The position numbers and the translations under genes were made by a program. This document shows, one piece after another, positions 21,701-33,739 of a DNA stretch of 64,000 nucleotides; the first letter of the stretch is position 1; each line of letters begins with the position of its first letter. The stretch comes from Aralia elata (Eukaryota > Streptophyta > Magnoliopsida > Apiales > Araliaceae): positions 17,173,506 through 17,237,505 of the forward strand of contig CM068379.1 of the NCBI GenBank assembly GCA_034770075.1. Reading direction: 5' to 3'. The notes beneath the pieces are model-generated. The model did no database searches, had not been told where the DNA came from, and saw only the letters and a list, made by a program, of their open reading frames with translations.

Positions 21701-23509
21701 AACAAAGTAGGGCAAGTCAAAATATGAGAAGGGATTTGTATTCTGTCAACATTATCTGTAATATCTTCATTTAAAAGCTGAATTGTTTTTCCGTAAATAA
21801 CAGCTATATGGAACAGAAATAGGGCAAGTTGAAATATGAGAAGGGATTTGTATTCTGTTTTCTAATCATATTGCATAATTTTATTATTGACCTGAAGTCG
21901 CATAAAACTATTTGTTTCTCTTTCTTGCAGTTATTACCTTAAGCTTTTGGGCCGAAGTGCATTACAACTCAATTTATCCACAAGGAGGTAATCTTATTTA
22001 CGCATATTAACATATCTGATCAAGTGCCCTACATATATTTTATGGAACATTTAGTCACACAATGACTTCATCAACTGTTTTTCATATAGCATTGTTCTTT
22101 AGCATAATCATTTAAGATATCATTGTTTTGCTATTTTTGTTAATACTTTGCCTCGTCGTTTTTTAATTTTGTAAAGAGCATTCATCTACATCTCCCATGT
22201 ACAATATTATCTTGTCAGTTGTCACTAGTCTAATGGATCATCTCTAGAAACTCTGAAATGATCTGGTGACATAGTTCATGATACTTAATTGTTATATCTA
22301 CTTAGAATTGAGATGAACCAATGAATTTGTTTTGGTCTTCCTCTTTATGGTCTCATCAACCAATAGAGCGTATTATGCATGTGTAATGGAAACTATGAAA
22401 CTCAACTTTATGGCAGTATGTTGTTTTATAGCATTATCTCATTGGTTGGAGTAAGAGAACGAGACATGTTTTCAATGTAGATGAAAAATAGTGAGAGATG
22501 ATGGATAATCTGTCTATGGTTAACTTGTAAATTGTCATTTTTTGTTGCTATATGGTGAAGAACCAAATGTTAGTGGACTTAAGTTTCCACCTTTTACATA
22601 GATATTTCCAGAAACAGTGAAGGCACTACTATGCCCATAGTATACATGTGGCACACAATATTAAAGGATTATGGAGTAGAATAGGGTCCTTACTTGAAAG
22701 TAGGTACTTGTATCGGAACAATGTGTTGGCCTCATATTTCTATGAAAAATAGGTGGTAAAATTAGGGTGAAATTGTTTTGTTTCACTAGAAATTGGTAGT
22801 TTATATAAACAGTATGTAGTTGATTAGTTATATCAAGAACTAGTTGTTCAATGCTTATTCTACGTTCACTCAAATTATAGTGGATGGCACTGTAAGGTAT
22901 AAGAATTGAAGGGATCTAGGTTGGTCGTGTGTTAAGAGGGCCTACTCATGCAATGAAAATTGTTATTTTGCGGAGGGACTTTGACTGCATGTAGATTCAT
23001 TCAGAATACCACCATTAGTTTAATTGTAAGGTGATTTGCAGGCATAATAGAAGATAATAAGGGTTTGGAGGTCCTGTACTCGTCACTTTGATCTGCATTT
23101 ATCTGATTGTTCTACTTTCTATAGTCAAGGCAATTATATATACATGGACTTGTTTTTACAACATTTTAGCAATTCTGCAAAATGAAAATGCTTCTAGTCT
23201 GAGGCCCAACTTCTGCCGTATAAGCAAGATTCCTAGCATATTTACAATATGTACCCCTGGAAACTCTATCTATTGCAATATTATGCATAATTATATTTGA
23301 GTTTCATTTTACATTTTAGAGATATGTAATGACAGGATGTCAGAGGTCTATAATCTTCTGCAGGTTTGTAGAATCGTTAGTGAAAATTGTCCACTTTCTT
23401 TTTGTTTTTTGTTTCGTAATGTTTTATTTGACTCCACAGATCTGACTCCACAGATCTGCCTGACATGGAAACCAAGAAAAAGAAAAGTTGGTGGAGGGTA
23501 GGGAGTTAG
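18178..23509 (+). CDS. Candidate chimeric gene: Copia gag-protease fused to OTU C-terminal exons
   Basis: The proposed exons are 18178-18853, 21931-21987 and 23454-23509 (262 codons before TAG). The first 200 codons are the 3' part of Copia gag with the CCHC knuckle (C-A-Y-C..H..C) and the protease motif DSG, out to MGND. At codon 201 the frame passes, still in phase, into OTU sequence KIFVITSFKDTCYIEI. It then uses the OTU gene's own splice sites (donor A|GTAAGT at 18854, acceptor GCAG before 21931, donor G|GTAATC at 21988, acceptor CAG before 23454). The OTU part has the catalytic-His block FWAEVHYNSIY but lacks the catalytic Cys region. The start at 18178 is simply the first ATG of the open frame after the gag frameshift. 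Without that frameshift the start would be 17754 and the product about 404 residues. Transcription would depend on the Copia LTR (TATA at 16993). Expression is unproven. Confidence 0.5.
18778..18853 (+). CDS. OTU-domain deubiquitinase exon, 5'-truncated at duplication junction (copy 2)
   Basis: Encodes KIFVITSFKDTCYIEILPH and then IQKSNR, ending with donor A|GTAAGT. The block (V/I)xTSFKDTCYIEI-LP-(N/H)-(V/I)-QKS sits just before the catalytic histidine strand in plant OTU proteases of the At5g03330-like group (recognised from family knowledge). The exon's 5' part, and everything upstream including the Cys-loop DGNC-type motif, is cut off by the junction with Copia. The 3.1-kb intron that follows (18854-21930) holds transposon-like debris. 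Confidence 0.85.
18854..21930 (+). other. OTU-gene intron with transposon debris
   Basis: A 3.08-kb intron between two OTU exons. It contains a small perfect hairpin TTCTAGAGC-TGCAT-GCTCTAGAA (18903-18925). It also has a minus-strand coiled-coil-like ORF of 92 codons (20075-20353, charged and rich in Lys/Glu/Asp, not identified), and a minus-strand primer-site-like TTGGCATCAGAAC (about 21240-21252). Segments near 19900-20090 and 21330-21560 look related to each other. These suggest decayed LTR-element insertions, but I cannot name the family. The matching part of copy 1 lies upstream of the window. Confidence 0.55.
21637..21858. repeat. Direct tandem repeat, 2 x 111 bp
   Basis: Units 21637-21747 and 21748-21858 both run from AACATTATCTGTAATATC to GAAGGGATTTGTATTCTGT, with about ten differences. 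They lie in the OTU intron 73 bp before the 21931 exon. Confidence 0.85.
21931..21987 (+). CDS. OTU-domain deubiquitinase exon with catalytic-His block (copy 2)
   Basis: 57 nt between acceptor TTTCTTGCAG and donor G|GTAATC. With the one base carried over from the previous exon it reads I-I-T-L-S-F-W-A-E-V-H-Y-N-S-I-Y-P-Q-G. FWAEVHYNSIYP is a hallmark of plant OTU cysteine proteases, and its His is the general base of the catalytic triad. Phases agree with the exons before and after. In copy 1 the matching exon should lie about 200 bp upstream of the window. The following intron (21988-23453) is 1.47 kb and otherwise featureless. Confidence 0.88.
23454..23509 (+). CDS. OTU-domain deubiquitinase, last exon (copy 2)
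   Basis: Identical in sequence to 1276-1331: the tail DLPDMETKKKKSWWRVGS then TAG. The acceptor lies in a 14-bp tandem repeat (GACTCCACAGATCT twice). Splicing to the upstream CAG, 14 nt earlier, would shift the frame and give a different, slightly longer tail. The downstream CAG gives the family-typical K-rich WW ending and is chosen. In this copy the exon is separated from a complete OTU gene by the Copia junction. Confidence 0.85.
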
Positions 23510-24009
23510 TGGCCATTGGACATGCTTGTTGAGTTCCAGCGCCCTTTAACTTCAACCTTTTGGCTTTTGTAAAGACTGATTTTGTTGCTCATCATCGTTT
23601 TTCTGGCTCCTTCACAAGGTGGATTTACTTACTTGTGCCCTGACTAGTTCTGGGAAACCACATCTATTCTCTCCGCATGGCCAACACATCGGTTTCCAGT
23701 TTACATCACATTATGTATATTATTATAACCTCTTTCCCCGCTTCCTAGTTTGCTGATAATTTTTTTTTCTTTTATTGGTAATCTTTTTTATGCATTTACA
23801 TTCTATATTTGTAATAGGTTGCAGTATTTATTCTTTTATCATAGTATGTAATAGTTCATTTTGGATCATTGCTAGAGCATGATTCTGGTACTACATTTTG
23901 AGTTTAGAGAGTTCCTTAGATCGAATCTGTGACTAAATTTGTAAGTAAATAAACTTGTCTTCATATTTCTCTCTTGAAAATCTTTGCTGAATAAGATGTT
24001 ACCTGGTGA

Positions 24010-25116
24010 CATGGTTTTCAGACCCAGACCGACGGTTGAATCGAAAAAAATTGGAACCGGTCGGCCTTCCGATCTGGTTTGGATCAACCCATTTTTGTTT
24101 AAAAGCCGGTCAAACCCGGCGAATCGATGGTTAAACCGCTTACCTAGCGAACCGGTGACTGGTTCGCGAGTTGGACCAGTTCCATACTTACTTTAGAAGA
24201 AGGAAAAAAAAAAGCTTCAGGCCTTAGCTCTGCATTTCTTCTTCTTCTCCGTTGCGCCCAAATTAATAATTAATGTATAGTTTACTTTAATAAATAACAC
24301 AAAATTATTCACTTTCCAAACCCATTATACATACTCAATAAGCCTCAGCAATATTTACAAATATTAATCACAGACGAATGACAATAATATCTAGATTTGA
24401 GCAAAATCAGAAAAATCAAAAAGAAAAGAAGAAGAAATAAAAAAAAAAATATTCAGAACTCGTAAGATTTTGTTACCGTCGAAATAATCGTTGAAAAAAT
24501 TTCAAAGTTTAAGAGCAAAATTAAAATAAAAATCAAAAGCTAGCGTTTTAGATTGGACTCATCAACCATTTTAGATCAGACTCAACAACCGAGCAAAAGA
24601 AGTATTATCTGTGTTGTCGATTTGGGGAGTATGCAAAAGAAGTTCTGTACTCTGTAAAAGAAGGGGACTCACTCTGCAAAAAGATTTTAATAAGAATATG
24701 TTAAAAGCATATTCCCTTACTATAATATATTAATATGATAAAAGAAGAAGACACACAACTGTTGTTGGAAATGGAATGGATGTTTTCACTAGAATATGCC
24801 AAAAGCATATTCCCTCATTTGTATTATTTGATTTAGTATTTTTTTATATACATTTAATATTTATTTAAATTGTATAAAGTAAATATTGTATAAATAAGTT
24901 TAGTTTTTTTTTCTGTAGATAAATTGATTAATTTTACATATTTACTAAATATTATATATAATATATAATAATAATTAATATATTTAATTATTTTTTATTT
25001 TTTTATATATTAATGATGTCACTGGGTCAATAACGGTCCGACCATTAGTTGGACCAGTGACCCACCCACCCGGTAACTTTTCCAGTTCGATGACCAGTCC
25101 GGGTTTGAGAACCTTG
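24010..25116. mobile_element. Non-autonomous hAT-like DNA transposon (copy 2)
   Basis: Copy of 1832-2951, with the same inverted ends and flanking octamers CCTGGTGA (24002-24009) and CCTGGGGA (25117-25124). It is 13 bp shorter through small indels in its AT-rich interior. Confidence 0.6.
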
Positions 25117-25124
25117 CCTGGGGA

Positions 25125-26069
25125 TGCGAGTTTCGGTGAATTACTTGTGCTTGTAGCAATAACTGGTGTGCTCGACTGCAAGACCCACCTGTTGAGCAGG
25201 GACGAAAGTCGGCCTTAGTGATCCGACGATGTCAAGTGAATCTAAGAGAAATTCTATATAATGTTTGTCACTACTATTAGACCTCCAACTCGAAAAGACT
25301 TGCATTGATTCTTGAGCTAACTTAGAGTTTGTTGGGCTTGCTTAAGGTGCAATAGAAAGGAATGTTGTAACGAGGTGGGTGAACCCTCAGATATCAAGTG
25401 CCCATATATATAGAGTCAAAAGAGATATGGAATCCAAGGGTGTTGGTTTTCTTCGGGGCTCTAGAGATGGAATTCGAACTGAGGTTTAAAACAAAATTTC
25501 TCCTCAGGAGGATAGATGGGGCGTGTTGGGAGCTTTAGAAGATTCTAAAAAGCCTTACTAGCTTTGATTAAGAGTATCTTTTCCTATTTGATCCATCTCT
25601 CTTTCCCTTTCCGCTTACTGAAGAATTAGATAAAATGTTAAAATTCTTGCTCCGGTGGCTAGAAAGGCTACCTCTCCTATCTGCTTTTCTACCAACCCTA
25701 ACTTGTTTGCTCTTTTTGTGCTTGTTTCCTAAGTGATTATTATCCTCCTTGCTCCATTTCTATGCTCTGCTCCCGCTTGTTTTCAAAAAGGAATGCACAA
25801 TCTAGACACATGATCTAGATTTTTTCGAGAAAAGGTCCCATCCCTCAATATTATGATCAGGTCGATTTGGCCAGATCATGAGTAGTTTAACTTAATATGT
25901 ATTGTTATTATTCGATTTTGTTCTATTTCAGTGACAAAGTTCAGTGACAACAACCTTTCGATTTTTGTGAAAATGAAATGTAATCCCTTAAATATTTTAA
26001 TATTTAATATAAAATATCCATTATATAGAATATTCATAATAGTGACAGTTGTTCAGTCTATTTGATAGA
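25125..26069. other. Unassigned stretch (copy 2)
   Basis: Counterpart of 2960-3907; no gene seen. The open frame seen in copy 1 at 2976-3233 is broken here by a one-base deletion (GGGCTTGC against GGGCTTTGC), so it is not treated as coding. Confidence 0.5.
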
Positions 26070-29000
26070 TGTGACGCCCCCAAATCCGGGTCCCTTGAAC
26101 CTTAGATTCGGTGCTCACGGTACAACATACACATCTCATATAACTACCCATTCATTACATGAATTATATCATTCATTACATTACCTTAATAAAAACATAC
26201 ATTAAAACATAATTATATCATCGTTATCCCAGGTTGACTAACCTTAACATTACATGTCTATTAATACAACAGACTTAAGCAAAATTATAATATAATAATC
26301 ATTAAACAAATTGATACTACTCGGTCGCCTTCGCTTTGCCTTTATCCTTATTAGATCCTTCGGCTACTTCGGCTTTAGGTGAAATATTTTATTTAAGCAA
26401 GGGTGAGCAACGAGTTTGCTCAGCAAGTTAAGAGTACAATAAAGGATATATATCAAGAACAGAGGAGTTTAATTTTTATAGAACTTCATCAATAATCAAA
26501 AGATTTCAAAGTAGCTGAATAATAAATCATTTCAAATAACAAGAATTTTCTTGAATTTCATGCTGAATAATACATCAAGAATGAAAGAGTTAAAATTCTT
26601 TCGAAGATTCAATAATATTCAATTGATTGTGGAGGATTAGCAATTCTGCGATAATATTCAATACATAGGGTTATTCCCAGATTTTATGCTGAGTGATCAC
26701 AAATGGATCAAGAACTGCTAGAGGAATCATCAGTTATTATTATTACTACTGACTACCTCAAGAGTAAAAAGTTAGCTATAAAAACTAATCTTTACTCTTC
26801 TGCAAGTACGTAAGGTGATCAACCTTATTGTACCCGAGATTATGCATAATTCTCAAACATAGCGCGCGGTCGGGTTATCGACAATAAAATTTCCCCTGAT
26901 TTATTTTTCAGGGTTGTTCATCTCAGTCTTACATCATGAGTCCGTACCACATCAATATGGTTTGGATAGCTTTCAAAGAAATACTTTGAGTTCAACATAT
27001 TATATCAATTTTGATCTAGCCGAATCAAATGGCATATATCTTTAATAACGAATTAGTTCAAATAATAGAACGTTTCATGCAATATCAATTTAATATTAGT
27101 CTAGCCGAAACAACTAGCTAGGACATGACTAATAAACAGTTATTTGGTCCAGCTGATACAACTAGCTAAGACATGGCTCATAAGTAATTTATGAATAAAG
27201 AACTCTAATTATTTCTCAGTTCAAACAATAGAACAAGAAATCAATTGCACAAGGTGCGAATATCAATAATCATAGATGTGGAATAATTATCAATAATTAA
27301 TCCACTAGCATGCTTGAAATATAATAACTCGAGTTTGAGTTAGGAAACTTGCAATAATGTAAGAAGTTTAGGGTTAGGAACTTGCCTTGATCGTTGACTA
27401 CTGCTACGCAATTTAATTTAACTTCTTTCGTAAAACCTATCAGTCATAAGATTGATTTTCCAATCAGCCAATCATATTATACCTTATAATATCACTTCTA
27501 ATATTTAAGCACATAATCAAATATTAGATAGCACTTTAACACCATATACATTCATAATTCTAAAACTAGCACACGTCGAGTCTTTAACAGTGTTCAATAT
27601 AGTATACTGAGTGGTTTCTCACAAACAACCAACAAACTAGTTTCCGTCTCGTCTACACTGTTTTCACAGTGAGTTAGATCGGTTGCTAGTTCGTATATAC
27701 CTTCGCTCCCTGAAGGAATCGTTTAGCCCAGATACTATACATCGACTATTAAAGAGTACGATTGTACCACTATTTTATCATATACCTTATGAATTAACAC
27801 TAAGTCTTTCATTTTATAAGTCTTTCTTTATAATATAGTAGGTTAAATACCCAATACAGTAAACTGGATTCCCAATCCAGTAAACTAAATGGCAATCCAG
27901 CAAACTGGATGCCAATCTAGCAAACTGGATTCTACCCTGGATTACAATCCAACACACTGGATTCAAGCTACCCTCTAATCCAGCAACCTGGATTCAAACT
28001 ATCCTCCTAATCCAGCATCTTGGATTCACATTATTCAATTTATCAAACTATTTTCTCCAATACAGCAAGCTATATTGCCCAATCCAGCAAACTGGATTGT
28101 CAAATTTAGCAAACTGGATTGCCAAATCCAGTCAGCTGGATTACTAAATGCAGCAAACTGAATTACCAAATCCAGCAGCCCGAATTCCTCATCTTTAATT
28201 CAGCAAGCTGGATTGGAAGCCTGCATTCCTAAAATGATTTAACCTCTTTTAATAATCGATTTTTATTTTCTCCAAGTCTTGCCACACATATGAACATATA
28301 ATTCCAAACTCAAAATACTTTCCTTATGCAAATTTTCAATTTCCTTTAGCATCGTTCACACGTCCGTTTTAACTTTCAAAACTAAGAAAAATGATCACTA
28401 TCTTGCCCAACCCCGATGACTCTAATTTTTTGATAACATCTTATACATATTAACAAGTACTCCCAGTTAAAATTTCGTGGTCATCGGATTTATAGAACTC
28501 CAATTTTAGCCGTTTTCGTCGAAAAACTCTATGTTTTTATTTTTGCCGTAGATTCTTCGTTACAAGTCGGAATGCGGCGATTTTTGGACAGGAGGTACAT
28601 AACTTCCTATAGTTTCACTGGTAAAAAAATCAGAATTTATTGCACTTGCTAAGGGTTCAAAACAGTGCACGGCAACTAGGGGTCAGTGGGTTTTGGCTCG
28701 TTTCCAGTTTTGAGGTCCCTTATGGAAACACTCGTAAAATGAAATCTACAATTCAGATTAAGGTGTAGTCGGTACCGTTGGATTCGTATCTTTCCGAAAT
28801 ACAATTTTCATTTATCAAACACCAGATTTGGACCTGTATTGATCCCAGAAAACTGATCCAAAGTGACTAGTCAGCAGCCTTTGTTTTTTCGCTTTTCCAT
28901 CAAGGATGTGTTTTACTAAAAATTCCATAACTTTTTCATTCTAGAACATTTTTGAGCCAAATCAAAGGGCTTTTGCTCATTACTTAAAGATCTAGCACAC

Positions 29001-30651
29001 TCAACAAGAAAATTACAACTACCATACATGGATCTCAAAGGAAATAACATAGATCTCACTTACTACTAAAACTATTTTTCGGAAAAATTCATCAACTAGT
29101 TTTTCCTCAAAACTTTCAACACAATATCACATATATTAACAAGTTATATAACATATCTCAAGATTTAACCTTTTTATAAGGTTTTAACCAACAAATCATA
29201 AAATCTTATGGATCTAAGATAAAAGTACAAAACTAAACAACACATTAACTAAAACTTAAAATTTTCTTTTATACCTTCCTTTGGTAGCTATTCTTATTTT
29301 CTTTCTTCCAAATATGAGATAAATTTTGGGTGCATAAAGGTTGAACTCTCCTCTCCCTTTTCTTCTCTTCTTGTCGTGGCTCACTCACTCTCTCTCTCTC
29401 TTGATTTCTTTTAGTTTGCTAGGAGAATTGAATTGAAATGAAATGGAAGGAACAAAAGTAATTTACTAGATTTAAAGTTAGATACAATTTGTGTATCTAT
29501 CTTTCTCATCCTAATCTGTCTCTCTCTTTTATTAATCTTCCTTATCTCTTATCTTAGTTACTAAGCTAAACTAAACAAATGGCCAAATATGTGAGTGACA
29601 CCTAGCTTAAGAGATAAGAACTAGAAAATGTAATCATTACTCTCCTAAGCAACCCACATGGCCGGCCACCACATGCATTTAGCTCTTATTTTTGATTTAT
29701 TTTAATTATTTTATTTACTTATCAAATGACTCATAAGCCCTTCATTAATTGGGTCAAAGATTTGGGCCTTTAATTCTTTCTTTTGGGCTAGTAGTTTACT
29801 AGTTTGGGCCACTTGATGTCATATTTAATTTCCACCAACCTTGGGCCACTTAGATTACCAATTCTTGGGCTTCTAAAAATGTTAGTTAATTAAATCGTAA
29901 TGGCTAATTCATTCACTTTACTTACTAATTATTCAAGTCCACAATCAAATAATTTAAGTGGGCTTAATAAAATAACCAATTTAGCTAAATTATTTAATTT
30001 ACCTAATAACATTCAAGTCCATCTTTAATTAAATAAATAGGCTTGATTAATTACTAAATGAATTAGTCCATTAGTAATTTATATTACTAGGATTAATACA
30101 CATTTTATTATATTTATAATTATACTTTATTTTCATAACCCAATTAGACTTACTATATTCAAGTAAATTAAATATTTAATTAACTTACTATCTTGTCAAT
30201 TGTTTAATACTAACACACTTAGGTTAGTCCACTAATTTAAATAACTATTAGTGACACCTACTAACAATTAGTAACATACATTCCACATAAGTCACAAAGC
30301 GTACATTACACTAAACAAATAATTTATTATACTTATTTCCTTTAATAAGTTATTAAACAACCATATAATCACTTTAGATTAGTAATGCTAATTAATCCTT
30401 TAAAGATTATAAATCTTTTATTTGCCATTCAAGGTTAACATTTAAGTTATGTTAATTTTCAACATAACTTATCTTACTTTTCCTTAATCAAATTGATTAA
30501 GTATCCATCTTAGTTAACTTAAAATAAAATAAATTAACTATCTTGCTTAATCCACATATTCAATTATATATTCCAAGTAATTTCTATTAAAAAAAAAATT
30601 TTATTCGTAAAAATATACATACATAATTATATAAAACTCCCGGTCCTTACA
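26070..30651. mobile_element. Giant solo LTR, 4.58 kb (copy 2)
   Basis: Counterpart of 3908-8485 with the same TG..CA ends and ATAGA duplication (26065-26069 and 30652-30656). The copies look almost identical here, with only a few small indels such as an extra ACT near 26747 and an extra A near 26770. The internal AATCCAG..CTGGATT array is at 27853-28214. Confidence 0.75.
27853..28214. repeat. AATCCAG..CTGGATT array (copy 2)
   Basis: Same length (362 bp) and unit order as 5687-6048. Confidence 0.9.
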
Positions 30652-30656
30652 ATAGA

Positions 30657-33440
30657 TACAAAAAATTCCTACTCGTTCATCTGATTAATAAAATAAGAAG
30701 TTTTGCTATGTATTGCGATAAATTTATGTCGACTTATAATTGTGTTTATCAATTTATGTGATTTGTAGGAATTATAGGATGGCTCTATTTATTACACATC
30801 TCCAAACAAGTTACCATTAATATTTATCCACGTAATTGAAAATCAAATAGTTGACATAAAATATTTGCAATATATATCATATCCAAATAAGAATCGAAAG
30901 AATAAGGACATAAATCTTCTCTTATATCAGTCTTTTTTATCTATCTCACAAAAAAAATTGAGCTTCTCGTAAAGAAAATCATGTATTGGTCCAGGAAAAT
31001 TCATTATATATAAATGTAAAGACTATCATTAAAGCAACCCAAGCAAGACTTACTTACCATTGAGTTATATCCCTTCTTTGCCCCCATCGAGAAATAGAAC
31101 TGACTAATCATCACCCGAACATCCATTAACCATTACTAATAGATATCTTGATTTAGATCATTCGAAAGTCTCTTTTATTAGTTATTCAGTTCCAGAGCCA
31201 AAGATCATAGTTCTCGAACGAGCAATCAAAAAGATTCTAGAGCATCCTAAGGATTAGGTATTGTTCCTCCAATGATCATAAAGTACTTTCTAACGAGCCC
31301 TAATATTATCCAATTTAAGTAAATTGCTCTCGGTTGTGCAATCATTTGATAGCCAAAGTCACCATTGTTACTATTGGACAAATCTCTCATTTTGTTTTCT
31401 TCTTGTTCTATGTCATAACGCCCATTTCGGGAATTCCTACTTCTTACATGGATGAGACTGATCACACCTGAAAAGTGAAAAATTCTGACACCAATCATTT
31501 ACGAGTATTACACCAAGAGAGAGAATAACTCCATAATAAACAAGAAAAAAAAAGAGAAAAATTGCCATTGAATACACACACAAGTCGAGACTCTCTCTGA
31601 GATAGTGTCGAAATCGTTACGTCTTTCGTGCGGGTCAGAGCTTACCGGATAAGGAATTTTGCTTCATTTCTAAAAATAGCTCTGTAAATGAATGGTCGAG
31701 CAAGTGGCTGATGACAAGAATACATATTGGTGCGATTTCTATCAAGTTTTTTTCCTGGAGAGACGGATAAGATATCTCGATATAGTGGCGTCTTGATACC
31801 ATCAAGAACTGTCGGCTTAGAAACAATTCCCTCGACAAGCGCTGGTAATCCTTTACCTCTAAATGATAGATTCGAGGAAAAATATAAATTCTCATCATAA
31901 CTGGGCAACACAAAAGAAGGAAAGGTAGGCAGCCTTCTGCTAAATCAACATATTTCCCTAGAGAACCAGTAAAAACTTCTGTTGTGGGCCTAACCCTTGG
32001 GGGGGTGTGGTAATACTGGGTCCAAATAGGTTGGACTTGAGTAGGCTGAAAAAAGATATATAACTTTGGCAAGAACAATGTTATGCAGAATAATTCAAAA
32101 TATATGACTCATGCTCCTTTCAGAGAAGGCCTTGACCCCCGAGTCTTTCCAAAGGCGCTTGAACAATGTATCACAGTCGGCATCAACTTCCTTAATTCTA
32201 ATCGAATAAGGCTTAAGTAAACCTTACAACGTTACAAAAAACTTCAGTATATTATAGCTTTGATCTAAAAATTCAATTCTTCCGTGTTTCAGTAATGACA
32301 TTCAAATTGTGTATTCGATTTTGTATGACATGATTTACCATCTTGTAACCGTCGAAGAATTAGCTTGGATGATATCATTGGGCGTCTGGGCCTTTGCATA
32401 GGGTCTTGACTACTACACCCCCCCATGTTGTAATAAAATTTAAGTCCAAAAGCATACGTTAGTGACCTTAGATATTCTATTGCTATACATACTAAAAATA
32501 AAAAAAATTTGAGACATGAGTTGTAATTTAAAATTTGATATACTGCAAGCTGAGGATAATATTGGAATTATAAAAATATTACTTATTCTTTTTTTCTTTT
32601 TTTGTCCAAATCCATTCAATTTTGGATGAAAAATTTTGGCAAGAAAAATGGCTAAATTTTCTATCCATTTCTTTTATTTTTCGTTCATTTAAAAAGTCAG
32701 AAACACTAGAAGTGGACAGAAAAATTAAGTTTTTCGTCCATTTCTTTTCTTTTCTGTGCATTTTAAAACTCAGAAACAGAGTTTTAGTCCCATACAAAAA
32801 ATACTACCGTGATTGATTTATTATCTCTGGACCGCACTGTTAGTCCCGTTTAAAAAATAGTATCTCATGTGAGGGACTAATTAGAGGGAGAGAGAGGGGG
32901 TGGATTTCATAGTCCAGAGTTTGGGGCTAAGATTTTTTGGACAAAATTGTCCCTATTAATTTTTAATATTTTATAATTATCTTGCTTAGTTTTTTTTATA
33001 TATATAATTAAGCCGTTTCATTACTCAATAACATTTAATAAATTTGTTCTATTTATAAGATTTTTATCTTTTTCATCTTTTCTAAGTTCTTCATCACTAT
33101 CTCTCTCTTAAGTAAATAAAAAAAATATTACATATACTTCAATTGATAGACTTTGGGAATGCTATTTAAAGTTCAAGACAAAATAATAATTTATTTAGAA
33201 TGATTTTCACCATAATCTAGTATAAAATTATTCTTGTCGTGCGAATTTATAATTTTTTAACAATGTGTAATAAAGAATTATGCTGAAAAGTATAATTAGG
33301 AAGAATTTCTTTTTTTGATACTAATAAAATTAAAGAGATTCCAGTTGAGATACAAAAAGTTGGGGGTAGAAAAAAATTTGACACTAAACAATATATTTAG
33401 TTATCCATTTATTATTATTTTTTGTTTATAGAACAACTTA
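30657..33440. other. Organelle-like and AT-rich DNA without a supported gene (copy 2)
   Basis: Counterpart of 8491-11314. The LSU-rRNA-like fragment is at about 31596-31665. Open frames on the minus strand (31635-32078) differ in length and frame from those in copy 1 because of one-base indels, so they are not treated as coding. Confidence 0.45.
31596..31665 (-). rRNA. Degenerate organellar LSU rRNA fragment (copy 2)
   Basis: Counterpart of 9437-9507: ATCGTTACG, CTTTCGTGCGGGTC, GCTTACC, AAGGAATTT in the same order, with one nearby substitution (GTGTCG against GTGCCG). Confidence 0.6.
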
Positions 33441-33452
33441 TTGTTGTTGTTG

Positions 33453-33507
<55 letters not shown>
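33441..33507. repeat. (TTG)n-(ATT)n microsatellite (copy 2)
   Basis: Counterpart of 11315-11370, longer, with a changed left flank. Slippage differences like this are expected between copies. Confidence 0.95.
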
Positions 33508-33508
<1 letters not shown>

Positions 33509-33665
33509 AAGAATAGAGCAAATTGCAAATAACCACATGTGCTTTATTCAAAATTACTTGTAGCCACCTCTAACTAACAACCACTTGTGGTTTCATAAAC
33601 ATAATATACTCTCACTGTACCATTAGCTATGTTAACAAAAGCTAATAAATGATGTGGAAGTACGT

Positions 33666-33666
<1 letters not shown>

Positions 33667-33718
<52 letters not shown>
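33667..33718. repeat. (TA)n microsatellite (copy 2)
   Basis: Uninterrupted TA run next to the fold-back element; interrupted in copy 1. Confidence 0.95.
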
Positions 33719-33722
<4 letters not shown>

Positions 33723-33739
33723 GATGACTCTACTTAAAC

